Shown in pieces: positions 1 through 8,024 of a stretch of 30,826 bases of DNA. Within the stretch, counting starts at the first letter, position 1; every line of letters starts with the position of its first letter. The DNA is taken from IMG/VR virus record IMGVR_UViG_3300044622_000658, positions 1 through 30,826 of that record; one strand, given 5' to 3'. The DNA comes from a virus. Position numbers and translations under genes: made by a program. The notes under the pieces are model-generated. The model was not told the DNA's origin. It did no database searches and saw only the letters and a program-made list of their open reading frames with translations.

Positions 1-914
1 GCGAAGTAGCCTCGCACCCACTCGACGAGTTGCGGCGGTGCCGAGTCCGTCCAGCGGAGCAGCCCGTTCTCGTCCACCTCGACGTGCGTCGCCGGGTCAT
101 ATCCGCCGTTCACGACCGGATACCACCGGGAGTGGTACTGCCGATCGGCGAGGCTTCCGTGGTGCAGGTGCATCGCGTCACCGGGCAGGCACGCGATCTC
201 GCCTCGGACCTTCGCGTACGCGAGTTCCGACCACTCGCGGAAGTGCCGCGCCATCGGCTCGTTCATCAGTCGCAGACAGCGTTTCACTTGGTGGTTCGTC
301 CATCCCTCGACCATCATCGAATCGCCGCTGCCGACGATGTGGCGATCGTAGAGCGGCCAGATGTCGCGTCGTGCCGCCCACGCACCGCCAGGGCAGCAGT
401 TCTGTTCGCTGAGATACCTTTCGCAGCGATGTCCGACGCAAAGTTTCTTACTTTCGATCTGCCCGTCCGGCCCGGCGCAGTGCCACTCGTTCCAGCACTG
501 CACCACAGGCCACTCTTCGAGTGTGCGGCACAGCCGCTCGGGCCACTGGTGGTCGAGGAAGACCATATCGGCGTCGATCCATGCGATCTTGTCGAACCGA
601 TCCGGCAGTCTCTCGACCGCGAGGTTGATCAGCCGCTCCTTCTGCCACAGGACGTTTCGGTCGCCGCCTCGGACTTGGAGCCACGCGTCGTCGCACGTGA
701 ACGCCTGCCCTTCGTAGGCGAGCTCGACGTTGAACGTCGGCACGCCCCACCACCGCATCTCGTGGAGGAACCGGAGGTAGTTCCGCCGCAGCGATCGCCA
801 CCCAGCCGGATTCCAGAACACGCAGACGACGGCGAGCTCACCGGGTAGCGGCACCCGCTCGCGTCGCTCGCGCTGCGGTTCGTCGCGACGCAGGATCGAC
901 GATAGGACGACCAT
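1..914 (-). CDS. Glycosyltransferase-like protein, 3' end beyond the window
   Basis: The frame is open from ATG at 914 to the left edge (about 304 codons), so the C-terminus is missing. After a basic N-terminus (residues 1-25) comes a GT-A-like core: AVVCVFWNP near residue 28, and WIDADMVF at 112-119 with a DxD metal/nucleotide-sugar motif (D114, D116). A cysteine-rich stretch follows (C140, C146, C159, C164, C173, C174), then GGAWAARRDIW (177-186) and GDSMMVEGW (198-205), the segment that normally closes the acceptor site. The start lies 1 bp past the upstream stop, so it is cotranslated with the tail-fibre genes. Donor and acceptor are unknown. The cysteine cluster could bind metal. The family call is by motif only. 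Confidence 0.72.
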   Translation of the reverse strand, partial: MVVLSSILRRDEPQRERRERVPLPGELAVVCVFWNPAGWRSLRRNYLRFLHEMRWWGVPTFNVELAYEGQAFTCDDAWLQVRGGDRNVLWQKERLINLAVERLPDRFDKIAWIDADMVFLDHQWPERLCRTLEEWPVVQCWNEWHCAGPDGQIESKKLCVGHRCERYLSEQNCCPGGAWAARRDIWPLYDRHIVGSGDSMMVEGWTNHQVKRCLRLMNEPMARHFREWSELAYAKVRGEIACLPGDAMHLHHGSLADRQYHSRWYPVVNGGYDPATHVEVDENGLLRWTDSAPPQLVEWVRGYF

Positions 915-915
915 C

Positions 916-1227
916 TCACTCGCCCGCCGCGACGACGCCCTGCTCGATGCCCACCTTCGCGACATATGCCATCAACGCCCCCACCGCCGCCGCGAGGTCC
1001 GCGTCGGCCTCCGCTCCCGCGAGCAGGTCGCGCACGTGCAGCCGCACCGGCTCGGCTGGCGCCTCTTCGACGCCGGTCTCGGTGGTGCGGAAACGGACCA
1101 GCGTCACGCGGGCTTCGGCGTCGCCGCCTGTCGGGCTGGACACTACGATCTCGCGGACCCACAGGCGGTCGTACGTGGCTGCGTAAGACAGCGGCTCGGC
1201 AGCGTACAGCGTGGGGATGTCAGCCAT
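916..1227 (-). CDS. Hypothetical 103-aa protein downstream of the S74 fibre gene
   Basis: ATG at 1227 overlaps the end of the fibre gene by 8 bp (AATGGCTGA), and AGAGGA lies just upstream, so it is translationally coupled. The acidic product begins MADIPTLYAAEP and has a predicted beta-rich middle followed by a helical, alanine-rich C-terminus (residues 68-103). I recognise no family. Small genes directly after self-cleaving fibres are often fibre chaperones or tail accessory proteins, and that is only a positional inference. Confidence 0.7.
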   Translation of the reverse strand: MADIPTLYAAEPLSYAATYDRLWVREIVVSSPTGGDAEARVTLVRFRTTETGVEEAPAEPVRLHVRDLLAGAEADADLAAAVGALMAYVAKVGIEQGVVAAGE

Positions 1228-3544
1228 TGATCCTCTCCTCTAGTGCGGCGATGCGTGCGTTGGACTCTTGCAGTGCCTTGATCAACACCGGCACCAACTT
1301 CTCATACGCCAGCCCAAGATGGTCGCCGCACTGTGCGACCACGCTGTCGGCGTAGTCGATGCCAGCGAGTGCCGCCTCAGCCTCTTGGGCGATGAGTCCG
1401 ACCTGACGCTCGGTGGCGAAGTTGCGGTCTTCCTGCGGTATGAAGTCGAACGCAACGGGCCGCAGCGATTCGATGACGCTAGTGGCGTCGGTCAGTGATT
1501 CAATGTTGGTCTTGAACCGTGCGTCGGAGGTGGCAATGGTCGCGTTGGTGGCGTAAATCTGGGAGTTGACTTGGAGGAGGTAGGCACCGTTGTCGGTTGT
1601 GGTGCCGATCAAGAGTTCCGCCCCGCCCGTCAGCCGCATCTTCCCTGAACCACCGATCTGCCATTCATGGTAGCCGCTGTTTGGATTGTCGTAGTACACG
1701 CCCGCCGATGCCGTCACTCCGATGTCCAGCGTCTGCGTGGAGTTGTCGGTGAACCGCGCGGCTATGCCGGTGCCAGAACGTACTACGTGGAGTCGCTGCG
1801 TCGGTGTAACCCCAATCCCCACATTCCCCGACGCATCAATCAGCATCCGCTCGGTTGGCGTCGCCGTCGCGGACCCGGTGGCCGACGTGCGGAACGACAG
1901 GATGCCACCGAAGTTTCCAGTGTCCACGCACAGTATGTCTGCACCCCACCCAGTGGTGAACACATTGTGCGAAAACCTAATGCCCGCAAAACTTTGGCCT
2001 GAACCCACAGTGCCGGACAGCAACAGCGTGGCCTTGTTGGCGTCGCTCGTTGCAAACGAAAACGCACTCAGCGGCAACGATGTAGGAGTCATCCCAATGC
2101 CAACAGCGCCGCTCGCATCCACTCGCACCCGCTCATTACCTGCCGTCACAAGCGACAGCGTATTAGCGCCGCCGGATGTCGTCTGCATCAGGCCGGTATC
2201 GTCGTCCCCGCTGATCGCCATGCCCGGCTTGTAGGAGCCGCTGCTGCCGCTGCCTGTGTTGACGAGGACTTGCGACTCAAACGTGACGACGCCCGTCGCC
2301 CGTGCGATGGAGATCGGCGTGCCGAGAAACACGCCAGAGTCCGACCATCGCGTGATCCAGAGCGTGGAGCCGACGTTGCTGCCGCTCTCCGCGTCGAATC
2401 CTGGCCCAACCTCCCAGCGAGTGCTGCCGCTGGTCTGCATCCGCAGTTGACGGACGTTGCCCGCGACGGTACCGGTGAGGACGAGCGGCGACGTGACGGT
2501 GACCGCGCCGCCGGATATCGCCGCCCCCGCCTGCCCGACAATCTGCCCCGCGAACGTGGCGGTTTGGCTTGTGCTGACCGTGATAGCAGATGTACCGCCA
2601 TTGCTCTGGATGGTAACCGTCGATCCGTTGATGATCAGCGGTTGATAGGAACCAGTGCCGGTGCTGTCTACGCCTTCGATCGCAGTTGCGGTGCTGCTGG
2701 TTGCAAATCGCACGCCTTTGGTAGCGCCATTGACGAGAAGCGACGTAGCGGAATCGCTGCTGTTTACCCGCGCGTTGCCCGTAAACGTAGGGCTCGCCGT
2801 CGGCTGCACGCCGAGCGTGGTGCGTGCCGCAGCGGAGTCGGCTGACGAAATCACGGAACGACCGAACGAGGTGCAGGTGATCTCCTCCACGTCGCCTGCA
2901 CCCGCAGACGAGCGACCGAGCAGGCGGTCGGTGGCGGAGACGTTTTGAATTTTGGCATACGTGACGGCGTCGTTCTGAATCTTCGCCGTGCTGACGGTGT
3001 TGTCCGTCGGCGTGCGGGTGTCGCTCAGGCGGGCGTCATTGCCCTCGCAGAATGACGACGCCGACGTACCGAAGGTTCCCGTCGTCAGCACGCCCGACGT
3101 GGTGGTGATGACAGGCAAGTTCGCCGTCGCTCCGATCGCACCGGCGTTGCTGATGTTGCCGTGGGCGTGCGATGTCGGCGTCCTCGCGTCAGAGAGCCGC
3201 GAGTCATTGCCCTGACAAGCCGTGCCGCTGGTCGTCCCGTACGTCACGCTCACCGTGCCAGACGACACGCCGAGCCCCGTGCCGACGATCACCGCACCGG
3301 CGGCCAGCGTCGTCGCGAGGGGCAGGCGGGCGGCGTCCAGCGTGCCGGATGTGATGTCCGAGGCGGCGTGGGTGTGCGACGCGAGCGCGTAGGACTGGAA
3401 CGTGAACGACTGGATGACGTTCGAGGCGTCCTTGAAATACAGAACTTTGTCGGCGTAGTTCAGTGCCAACTCGCCGTGAGCCAGCGACGACGGCGCTGAT
3501 GCAGCCGTTCCGCTGCGCTTGATTTGGATTGGATACGTCGGCAT
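1220..3544 (-). CDS. Tail fibre with Mtd-like N-terminus and C-terminal S74 intramolecular chaperone
   Basis: The product has 774 aa. Residues 1-45 (IQIKRSG, SSLAHGELALNYADK) match the short N-terminal module of phage receptor-binding proteins of the major-tropism-determinant type, which anchors to the tail tip. The middle is a long Ser/Thr/Gly-rich beta-repeat shaft with repeated GxVGIGxTPT motifs near 480 and 575. The last ~102 residues are a peptidase S74 / endosialidase chaperone domain: SDARFKTNI starts at 673, with the self-cleavage Ser673 and Lys678 in the canonical S+5 spacing. GLIAQEAE and LVPVLIKAL follow, then a terminal coiled coil. In this family the domain trimerises the fibre and then cuts itself off. 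ATG at 3544 sits 3 bp past the upstream stop. Confidence 0.9.
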   Translation of the reverse strand: MPTYPIQIKRSGTAASAPSSLAHGELALNYADKVLYFKDASNVIQSFTFQSYALASHTHAASDITSGTLDAARLPLATTLAAGAVIVGTGLGVSSGTVSVTYGTTSGTACQGNDSRLSDARTPTSHAHGNISNAGAIGATANLPVITTTSGVLTTGTFGTSASSFCEGNDARLSDTRTPTDNTVSTAKIQNDAVTYAKIQNVSATDRLLGRSSAGAGDVEEITCTSFGRSVISSADSAAARTTLGVQPTASPTFTGNARVNSSDSATSLLVNGATKGVRFATSSTATAIEGVDSTGTGSYQPLIINGSTVTIQSNGGTSAITVSTSQTATFAGQIVGQAGAAISGGAVTVTSPLVLTGTVAGNVRQLRMQTSGSTRWEVGPGFDAESGSNVGSTLWITRWSDSGVFLGTPISIARATGVVTFESQVLVNTGSGSSGSYKPGMAISGDDDTGLMQTTSGGANTLSLVTAGNERVRVDASGAVGIGMTPTSLPLSAFSFATSDANKATLLLSGTVGSGQSFAGIRFSHNVFTTGWGADILCVDTGNFGGILSFRTSATGSATATPTERMLIDASGNVGIGVTPTQRLHVVRSGTGIAARFTDNSTQTLDIGVTASAGVYYDNPNSGYHEWQIGGSGKMRLTGGAELLIGTTTDNGAYLLQVNSQIYATNATIATSDARFKTNIESLTDATSVIESLRPVAFDFIPQEDRNFATERQVGLIAQEAEAALAGIDYADSVVAQCGDHLGLAYEKLVPVLIKALQESNARIAALEERING

Positions 3545-3547
3545 ACG

Positions 3548-4624
3548 TCAGAACGTCCCGCCGTCGATGCTCGTCGCCCAAGCGATCGTGTCGCTCGATG
3601 CCGTGTAGGCGAGGAGTCCATCGTTACTACCGCCGCCGTCAAGCGCGGTGATCGTGTTGGTGTCGTTCGCCACGAGCACCGTGCCCTTCGCCACGCTGGT
3701 CAGTCCGGTGCCGCCCTTGGTCACGGCGATCTCGGTGGCAGACCACGTGCCCGTGGTGATCGTGCCCACGCTCGTGAGCGATGACGACACGACCGTGGAG
3801 CCCAACGTCGTCTTGCTGAGCACCGAGACGCCGTCGATCCGGTAGGCGTAGCCCGAGGTGAGCTCGATGTTCTGGTTGTAGGTCCACGAGTCGGTCGAGT
3901 TGAGCCAGAGGATCGTCTTGTCAGTCGTTCCGCGAAGTGTGATGCCACCGGCATCGGCGGTCGTGTCAGTCGGCGAGTAGACCGACCCGAGCTCGATGTT
4001 CTTGTCATCCACGGTCACTGTCGTCGAGTTGACCGTGGTGACCGTGCCGTTGACCGTGAGGTTGCCGGTCACCGTCAGATCGCCGCCGACCGTCGCGTTG
4101 CCGCTGGTCGTGACCGTCGTCGCCGCGATCTGCCCGGCCGATCCGTAGATCACTGCCTTCGAGTTCACGACCGTGTTCGCGATCGAGCCATCCACGAGGT
4201 TCAACTCGGCCGCCGATGACGTGACGGTCGTCGAGCCGACCTGGAACGTGCCCGTGACGTTTACCGTGCCCGAGAACGTGTACGTCCCGGTCGGCGTCGC
4301 CGTGCCCGACATCGGGATGTAGACGCCCGACAGCGACGGGATGTCGTCGGCGGTCAGCGCCCGGAACGTCGGCGCAGCGGCGGCACCGCTCGTCGGTCCA
4401 GCGAGGACCGTGTTCGCAGCGCGGACCTCGGTGATCGAGACGAACGCACCCGATCCCGCGATCGCGATCACGCTAGTGGCCGAGCCAGAAGCACCGCCGG
4501 TGCCTGTACCGTAGTAGAGGATGTTCGAGTTTTCATTGAACGCGAGCTCGGCGTTGGCGAGCGAGCTCGGCGCTCCTGCGCCACCGGATGACGCGCGACG
4601 CTTGATTCTGATGACGTTCGGCAT
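3548..4624 (-). CDS. Tail fibre / receptor-binding protein with Mtd-like N-terminus
   Basis: The product has 358 aa. Residues 1-45 (VIRIKRRAS, APSSLANAELAFNE) form the same N-terminal module as the S74 fibre downstream, so the two are probably paralogous at the attachment end. The rest is low-complexity Thr/Val/Gly beta-repeat (VTVTGNLTVNGTVTTVNS type) typical of fibre shafts. There is no S74 domain; it ends in SIDGGTF, resembling the TDGGNF end of the next protein upstream. The start at 4624 is supported by GGAGGT lying inside the last codons of the preceding gene. It may form a shorter fibre or a homologous tip of the same appendage. Confidence 0.82.
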   Translation of the reverse strand: MPNVIRIKRRASSGGAGAPSSLANAELAFNENSNILYYGTGTGGASGSATSVIAIAGSGAFVSITEVRAANTVLAGPTSGAAAAPTFRALTADDIPSLSGVYIPMSGTATPTGTYTFSGTVNVTGTFQVGSTTVTSSAAELNLVDGSIANTVVNSKAVIYGSAGQIAATTVTTSGNATVGGDLTVTGNLTVNGTVTTVNSTTVTVDDKNIELGSVYSPTDTTADAGGITLRGTTDKTILWLNSTDSWTYNQNIELTSGYAYRIDGVSVLSKTTLGSTVVSSSLTSVGTITTGTWSATEIAVTKGGTGLTSVAKGTVLVANDTNTITALDGGGSNDGLLAYTASSDTIAWATSIDGGTF

Positions 4625-4626
4625 GG

Positions 4627-4908
4627 CTAGAAATTACCTCCATCGGTCAGGTTCACTTCGGCGTAGTCGGCCCACTTCGAGCCGTTGTATCGAAGGACAT
4701 CACCCTCGGCGGCAGCGGTGATCTGCACATCAGTGAGCCCGGCGAGCGTCGATGATCCGACATCGCCGCCAGCGCCCGCCGGTCCCTGCGGCCCGATGCC
4801 CGCGAGCACGGTCGCGGAGATCGCCACGGGCGACACCGCGACGCTCGCGCCGCTTTCGGTCACGCTCGCTGTGATCGGTGATCCCGAGACGCTCGCCGTG
4901 ATGCTCAC
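4627..4908 (-). CDS. Short collagen-like tail-fibre protein (93 aa)
   Basis: I chose GTG at 4908 because it overlaps the upstream TGA as GTGA; a longer reading in the same frame has a basic, non-viral-looking N-terminus inside the preceding gene. The product starts with a Ser/Thr/Val repeat (residues 1-37), then a brief collagen-like GPQGPAGAGG (39-48). Its C-terminus, LAGLTDVQI...LRYNGSKW, is a segment very common in tail fibres, where it precedes or forms a trimerisation knob. The last residues, DGGNF, also encode the ribosome-binding site of the next gene. It is probably a tail-fibre connector. Confidence 0.78.
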   Translation of the reverse strand: MSITASVSGSPITASVTESGASVAVSPVAISATVLAGIGPQGPAGAGGDVGSSTLAGLTDVQITAAAEGDVLRYNGSKWADYAEVNLTDGGNF

Positions 4909-5240
4909 CGCGTCACCTCCAGTACGCCCGACAGCGCGGTGCGAGTGACCGCGCCCGGCGCGATCCACCGCAACGACCAAGCATACGAACCCGATGCAAG
5001 CGCCGAGGTCTCGTTCTCCTGTAGCGAGATCGAGACGGTGCCCGCAGTTGCCGAGACGACCGAGCACGTGAAGTCGTCCACGCTCGTGCCGTCCACGAGC
5101 GACGTGATGCCTGCCGTGACGGTGTATCCCGTGAGTGAGAACGCCGCCGTGCCCTGCGAGAGCGTGACGGTCGCCGAGAACTCGTCGCCTTGGCGTGTTT
5201 TCAGGGCAAGCTGCCCGGGAAGCAGGCTGAACTCTGCCAT
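4905..5240 (-). CDS. Phage structural protein with immunoglobulin-like beta-sandwich
   Basis: The product has 111 aa and an all-beta pattern: GDEFSATVTLSQG, then SLTGYTVTAGI, GTVSISLQENETSAL, GSYAWSLRW and GVLEVTR. This order of strands matches small virion proteins that sit next to fibre genes in many siphophages (BppU-N or Ig-like type); the family assignment is from memory of the pattern. It is the first gene of the fibre block in transcription order and overlaps the next gene by four bases. Fibre attachment or baseplate decoration is the likely role. Confidence 0.68.
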   Translation of the reverse strand: MAEFSLLPGQLALKTRQGDEFSATVTLSQGTAAFSLTGYTVTAGITSLVDGTSVDDFTCSVVSATAGTVSISLQENETSALASGSYAWSLRWIAPGAVTRTALSGVLEVTR

Positions 5241-5244
5241 TTCG

Positions 5245-5511
5245 CTACTCCTTCACCGGGGCGCTGACCTTGTACTGCGTCTCGCGTGCGCCCGGCTGGA
5301 GCGCGTAGAGCAGGCGGGTTTGCTCCTGTACCGCACCGGCGATCTCGATCTGCGTCTGCGCGAGTTTTTCGAGGAACTGAGAGTGCGCCTTCACGAGGGG
5401 TAACAGGACATCCTGTCTGCCGACGTAGAGGCACGCTAACGCCACGACAGTTGCGAAACCGTAGTCTCGGATCATCGTGAGGAACGTGCTCTGCACTTGC
5501 TCGCTGGTCAT
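5245..5511 (-). CDS. Holin-like single-span membrane protein (88 aa)
   Basis: The start ATG at 5511 overlaps the upstream stop as ATGA. The protein has a short polar N-terminus and one hydrophobic segment at about 17-34 (GFATVVALACLYVG). An amphipathic, Gln/Glu-rich helix (40-70) likely to form a coiled coil follows, then a short basic tail. This layout resembles small BhlA/UviB-type holins. It sits at the end of a run of small membrane proteins beside a papain-like protease, which supports a lysis role. It could equally be an accessory membrane protein. Confidence 0.62.
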   Translation of the reverse strand: MTSEQVQSTFLTMIRDYGFATVVALACLYVGRQDVLLPLVKAHSQFLEKLAQTQIEIAGAVQEQTRLLYALQPGARETQYKVSAPVKE

Positions 5512-5867
5512 CGAGTCAACTCCTGTTGCCACGCCGCCATGAGAACGCGATTGACACTGCGTTCGAGCCACCATTTCACGATGATCTGCACGATCGCATT
5601 GACGATCGCACCGAGCATCAGCGTCCAGAAGAACCCGTACTCCTGCGGTTCGCGGCCCGACTGCCACTGGTGGGCTCGCTTGACCTTCCCGGCGATCGAC
5701 ATCGCCACGATGTCGCGGCCCTCTTCGCTCTCGGCGTGGCCCAGGTACTCGCCCTCCCAGTTCTCGATCGCCAGCGTCGTCAGGTCATGGACGGTCTCGC
5801 GGCCCACCATGTATTTCCGCATGGGGAGGCGCTTCCAGACATGCTCATAGAGTTCGTCGCGGGTCAT
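5508..5867 (-). CDS. Small membrane protein with C-terminal transmembrane segment (119 aa)
   Basis: ATG at 5867 overlaps the stop of the upstream lipoprotein gene (ATGA), which fixes the start; seven extra residues upstream in frame are not needed. Residues 1-75 are polar with many charged residues (MTRDELYEHVW, HAESEEGRDIVAMSIAGK). Residues 78-100 form one hydrophobic helix (FFWTLMLGAIVNAIVQIIV), followed by a basic tail. I recognise no family. Its place between the lipoprotein and the holin-like protein suggests an inner-membrane part of the lysis cassette, such as an antiholin or pinholin. Confidence 0.6.
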   Translation of the reverse strand: MTRDELYEHVWKRLPMRKYMVGRETVHDLTTLAIENWEGEYLGHAESEEGRDIVAMSIAGKVKRAHQWQSGREPQEYGFFWTLMLGAIVNAIVQIIVKWWLERSVNRVLMAAWQQELTR

Positions 5868-6112
5868 CGCTTGCCGGTGCCTCCGCATTCAGGGCACTGC
5901 ATCACGATCCTCCCGTCGCCGATCTTCCCGGTGCCGTTGCAGTTCGAGCACCGCTCATCGACCGGCTTCGGTGCCGGGCCGATCTCGCTCCGCATCTTGA
6001 CCACCATGCGTGCGGCCTCGGCGGCGAGGTCGGCGGATACGGTCACGTCATCCGGCGGCAGCGATGCCACGCAGCCGATCGCGACGACGACGAATACGAT
6101 GAGCCAACGCAT
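5864..6112 (-). CDS. Putative lipoprotein with DnaJ-type CxxCxGxG zinc knuckle (82 aa)
   Basis: ATG at 6112 overlaps the stop of the protease gene by one base (TGATG). Residues 1-14 are a signal sequence ending in AIGC, a plausible lipobox with the lipidated cysteine at 14. A short helical stretch (28-45) is followed by two CxxCxGxG motifs, CSNCNGTG (55-62) and CPECGGTG (73-80), spaced as in one DnaJ zinc-binding unit. The expected picture is a membrane-tethered protein with a folded Zn knuckle outside the cytoplasm. In spanin systems the small lipoprotein is the outer-membrane partner, and whether this one acts so is inference from position. Confidence 0.66.
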   Translation of the reverse strand: MRWLIVFVVVAIGCVASLPPDDVTVSADLAAEAARMVVKMRSEIGPAPKPVDERCSNCNGTGKIGDGRIVMQCPECGGTGKR

Positions 6113-7050
6113 CAGAGAATCCCCCGCAGCCACCCGGTCGGCATCACAGTCGGCTCGAAGCCGGTGAACCCGGCGAGCGCGTAGGAGTCGCCGCCACGGC
6201 ACATATCGTCGATGACCTCGGCATCTACCCATCCGCTCGTGCGCTGGAACGCCTCGGGCAGTCGCTCGTCCACCGTCCCCGAGTAGCAGTTGCCCCACGA
6301 GTTGGGCACGAGCAGGGCAGGGCGATCGACACGCAGAGCGCAAGCCATCATGCAGTGCGCCCACGACCCGGCTGGCGTGAGCCAGCCACCACCGAGCGAG
6401 CCGCGATCCGCGAATCGCATCGAGAACCCACGCATCGAGCACAGTGCGACGGGGTATCCGTTGCTGATCGCTTTCGCACAGTCGTCGAACGACCGCACAA
6501 GCGTCACCTCGGTGCAGCGTCGCTTCTTCGCGTAGGGTTCCAGCACGTCGGGCAGACCGTCGCGGCCCCACGCCTTCTCCTCGGTGCCGGTGAACTGACG
6601 ATCGAACCGCACGTCGCCGTACTGCTGACCGTAGTGCAGCACGCCCCAATCTCGGACAGCCTTGGCGGCGTGAAATCCCGTCGAGCCGTCGCCGCCCGGC
6701 GCGGACGATCGCCCGCGAGCCTCGACGCGAGACAGCCCGTAGACGCTCGCCTCGATCGTGCGACCGCCGAATACCTCTGGCTCGCGACGCACGACGACAT
6801 CGCACGCGGCGAGTACGTCCACGCACATCGCGAAGCCCCAGCCCACGCACGAGCCGATAGGCTGCGAGCCACGCTTCCACGCAGGCATGCAGGCAAGCAG
6901 GTGTTGTCCGAGGAACACGTCCTCGTTCGCCGCCTGGAGGTTCGGCCCGGCCTCGGCGAGCGTCGGGCGCGGCAGTGACGACACGAACGCCGCCGCCCCA
7001 TCCGGGTCGGGTGTGTAGCCGAAGAGCGGCACGAATGCGTCGGCGGTCAT
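6112..7050 (-). CDS. Papain-like (C1-type) cysteine protease
   Basis: The product has 312 aa. The start ATG at 7050 lies 2 bp past the upstream stop. The catalytic triad of the papain fold is readable in order: QPIGSCVGWGFA with C68 (compare QGxCGSCWAF), GSWAHCM with H232, and PNSWGNCYSG with N250 (compare NSWG). W252 and G253 are the usual neighbours of the Asn. No signal peptide is visible, so the enzyme would act in the cytoplasm, in the virion or after holin-mediated release. No muramidase or amidase is present nearby. This protease, flanked by membrane proteins and a lipoprotein, is a candidate endolysin; alternatives are a virion-maturation protease or a virion-associated lysin. Confidence 0.8.
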   Translation of the reverse strand: MTADAFVPLFGYTPDPDGAAAFVSSLPRPTLAEAGPNLQAANEDVFLGQHLLACMPAWKRGSQPIGSCVGWGFAMCVDVLAACDVVVRREPEVFGGRTIEASVYGLSRVEARGRSSAPGGDGSTGFHAAKAVRDWGVLHYGQQYGDVRFDRQFTGTEEKAWGRDGLPDVLEPYAKKRRCTEVTLVRSFDDCAKAISNGYPVALCSMRGFSMRFADRGSLGGGWLTPAGSWAHCMMACALRVDRPALLVPNSWGNCYSGTVDERLPEAFQRTSGWVDAEVIDDMCRGGDSYALAGFTGFEPTVMPTGWLRGIL

Positions 7051-7052
7051 GC

Positions 7053-7673
7053 TCACCCCCCGGCTGGCATGGCCGCCCAAGCGACCGCTCGGCAGAACGC
7101 CACGTACCGCTCGCGGACGCTGGCATCCACTGGCACGATCGCGTCACCGACCGCCGACGCGTACGCCGCCTCGACGGCAGAGCGAAGCGGTTCGTTGCCC
7201 GGCTTGTGGCCGCCGATACGTCGCCACGCGATGTCGAGGCTGAGCGCCGTGTACATCCGCAGGGCACGGGTATCGGAGAACACGACCTCGGTCGTCGCCA
7301 CGTCACCTGCCGCTACGATCGCGACCTTCGACCACGTCGCCGCCCAGAGCATCCGATCCGAGATGCTCATGCCCCTGAGTTGCTTTGCGATCGGCTCGAC
7401 GGTCTCACGCATGGCGGCACTCGGCTCCTCGACGGCGAGCCCCGGAGCGACCACGCCACCGCCAACGGCGGGCAGCGTCGGCATCGGCACCTTGCCCCAC
7501 GCGGCGGCGATGAGCAGGCTCGCAGCGATCAGACGCCCGATGATCCCGCTGTGCTGCCGGATGGCTTCGGCGGCTGCGGCGGCCGCAGCGCGGATTTGCC
7601 CTGCGTACGGCGCAGCGATGAGAGCAACCGCAGCAGCGACGGCTGTGATGCGTAGGAGTGCATCGGTCGTCAT
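7053..7673 (-). CDS. Hypothetical protein with two N-terminal membrane helices (206 aa)
   Basis: Hydrophobic helices occupy about residues 5-24 and 44-60, separated by an alanine-rich helical linker (AAAAAAAEAI). The remaining ~145 residues are soluble, mostly helical and without recognised motifs. It opens the run of membrane proteins around the papain-like protease. TGAGATG joins it to the preceding gene. A holin or a membrane anchor for the protease are possible roles; neither can be shown from the sequence. Confidence 0.65.
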   Translation of the reverse strand: MTTDALLRITAVAAAVALIAAPYAGQIRAAAAAAAEAIRQHSGIIGRLIAASLLIAAAWGKVPMPTLPAVGGGVVAPGLAVEEPSAAMRETVEPIAKQLRGMSISDRMLWAATWSKVAIVAAGDVATTEVVFSDTRALRMYTALSLDIAWRRIGGHKPGNEPLRSAVEAAYASAVGDAIVPVDASVRERYVAFCRAVAWAAMPAGG

Positions 7674-7674
7674 C

Positions 7675-7980
7675 TCACTTCACCCCGACCTGGAAGAGGC
7701 AGAACCGGACCAGCGCCTCGCCCTCGGCGGTCTTCAGCACCGCCGCAACGTGCCGCACGAGCTCGTCGTCGAGCCGCGCGTCGGTCTGCTGGGCGATCCA
7801 CTCGCACGCATCGGCGACGACCAAGCCCTTTTTGTACGGGTCGATCTCGCCGATGAACGCACGGGCGTAGTTCACGACCGGCGAATACTTCTGGAGCAAC
7901 CGCAGTGCATCCCAGAACGACAGCGTCGCGCCGTACTGCGTGATCTCGTCGGGCGTGGCACCGAGCTCGCGGGCGTCCAT
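7675..7980 (-). CDS. Hypothetical 101-aa protein
   Basis: ATG at 7980 follows a 44-bp gap containing a GC-rich palindrome (7988-8008), so this is likely the first gene of the next translational block. The product is mostly helical with acidic patches (EIDPYKKGLVVADACEWI) and has no membrane segment. I recognise no family. In tail modules, small helical proteins of this size can be tail-assembly chaperones, but no frameshift site was found here. Confidence 0.62.
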   Translation of the reverse strand: MDARELGATPDEITQYGATLSFWDALRLLQKYSPVVNYARAFIGEIDPYKKGLVVADACEWIAQQTDARLDDELVRHVAAVLKTAEGEALVRFCLFQVGVK

Positions 7981-7987
7981 GGCACGT

Positions 7988-8008
7988 ACTCCGGGGGATT
8001 CCCCGAGT
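7988..8008. repeat. GC-rich inverted repeat between the HTH gene and the next gene
   Basis: A near-perfect palindrome (arms ACTCCGGGG and CCCCGAGT, one bulged base) fills half of the 44-bp gap between the stop at 8025 and the start at 7980. No T-run follows on either strand. It could be an operator for the HTH protein encoded just upstream, or a processing/termination hairpin. Confidence 0.5.
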
Positions 8009-8024
8009 CTGCCACGCTATCCCC

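Noticed and set aside
30-848. Long plus-strand open frame opposite the left-edge glycosyltransferase
   Set aside because: The minus strand gives a coherent protein with a DxD motif; the plus-strand product is Arg/Pro/His-rich and without a ribosome-binding site. The same holds for the many other plus-strand frames opposite real genes.
1220-4624. Diversity-generating retroelement suggested by the Mtd-like fibre ends
   Set aside because: No reverse transcriptase, no template/variable repeat pair with adenine-specific differences and no C-type-lectin fold at a fibre C-terminus.
4909-5067. Longer N-terminus for the collagen-like fibre protein
   Set aside because: It would lie inside the preceding gene in another frame, is Arg/Gly/Cys-rich, and the GTGA overlap at 4905-4908 gives a natural start.
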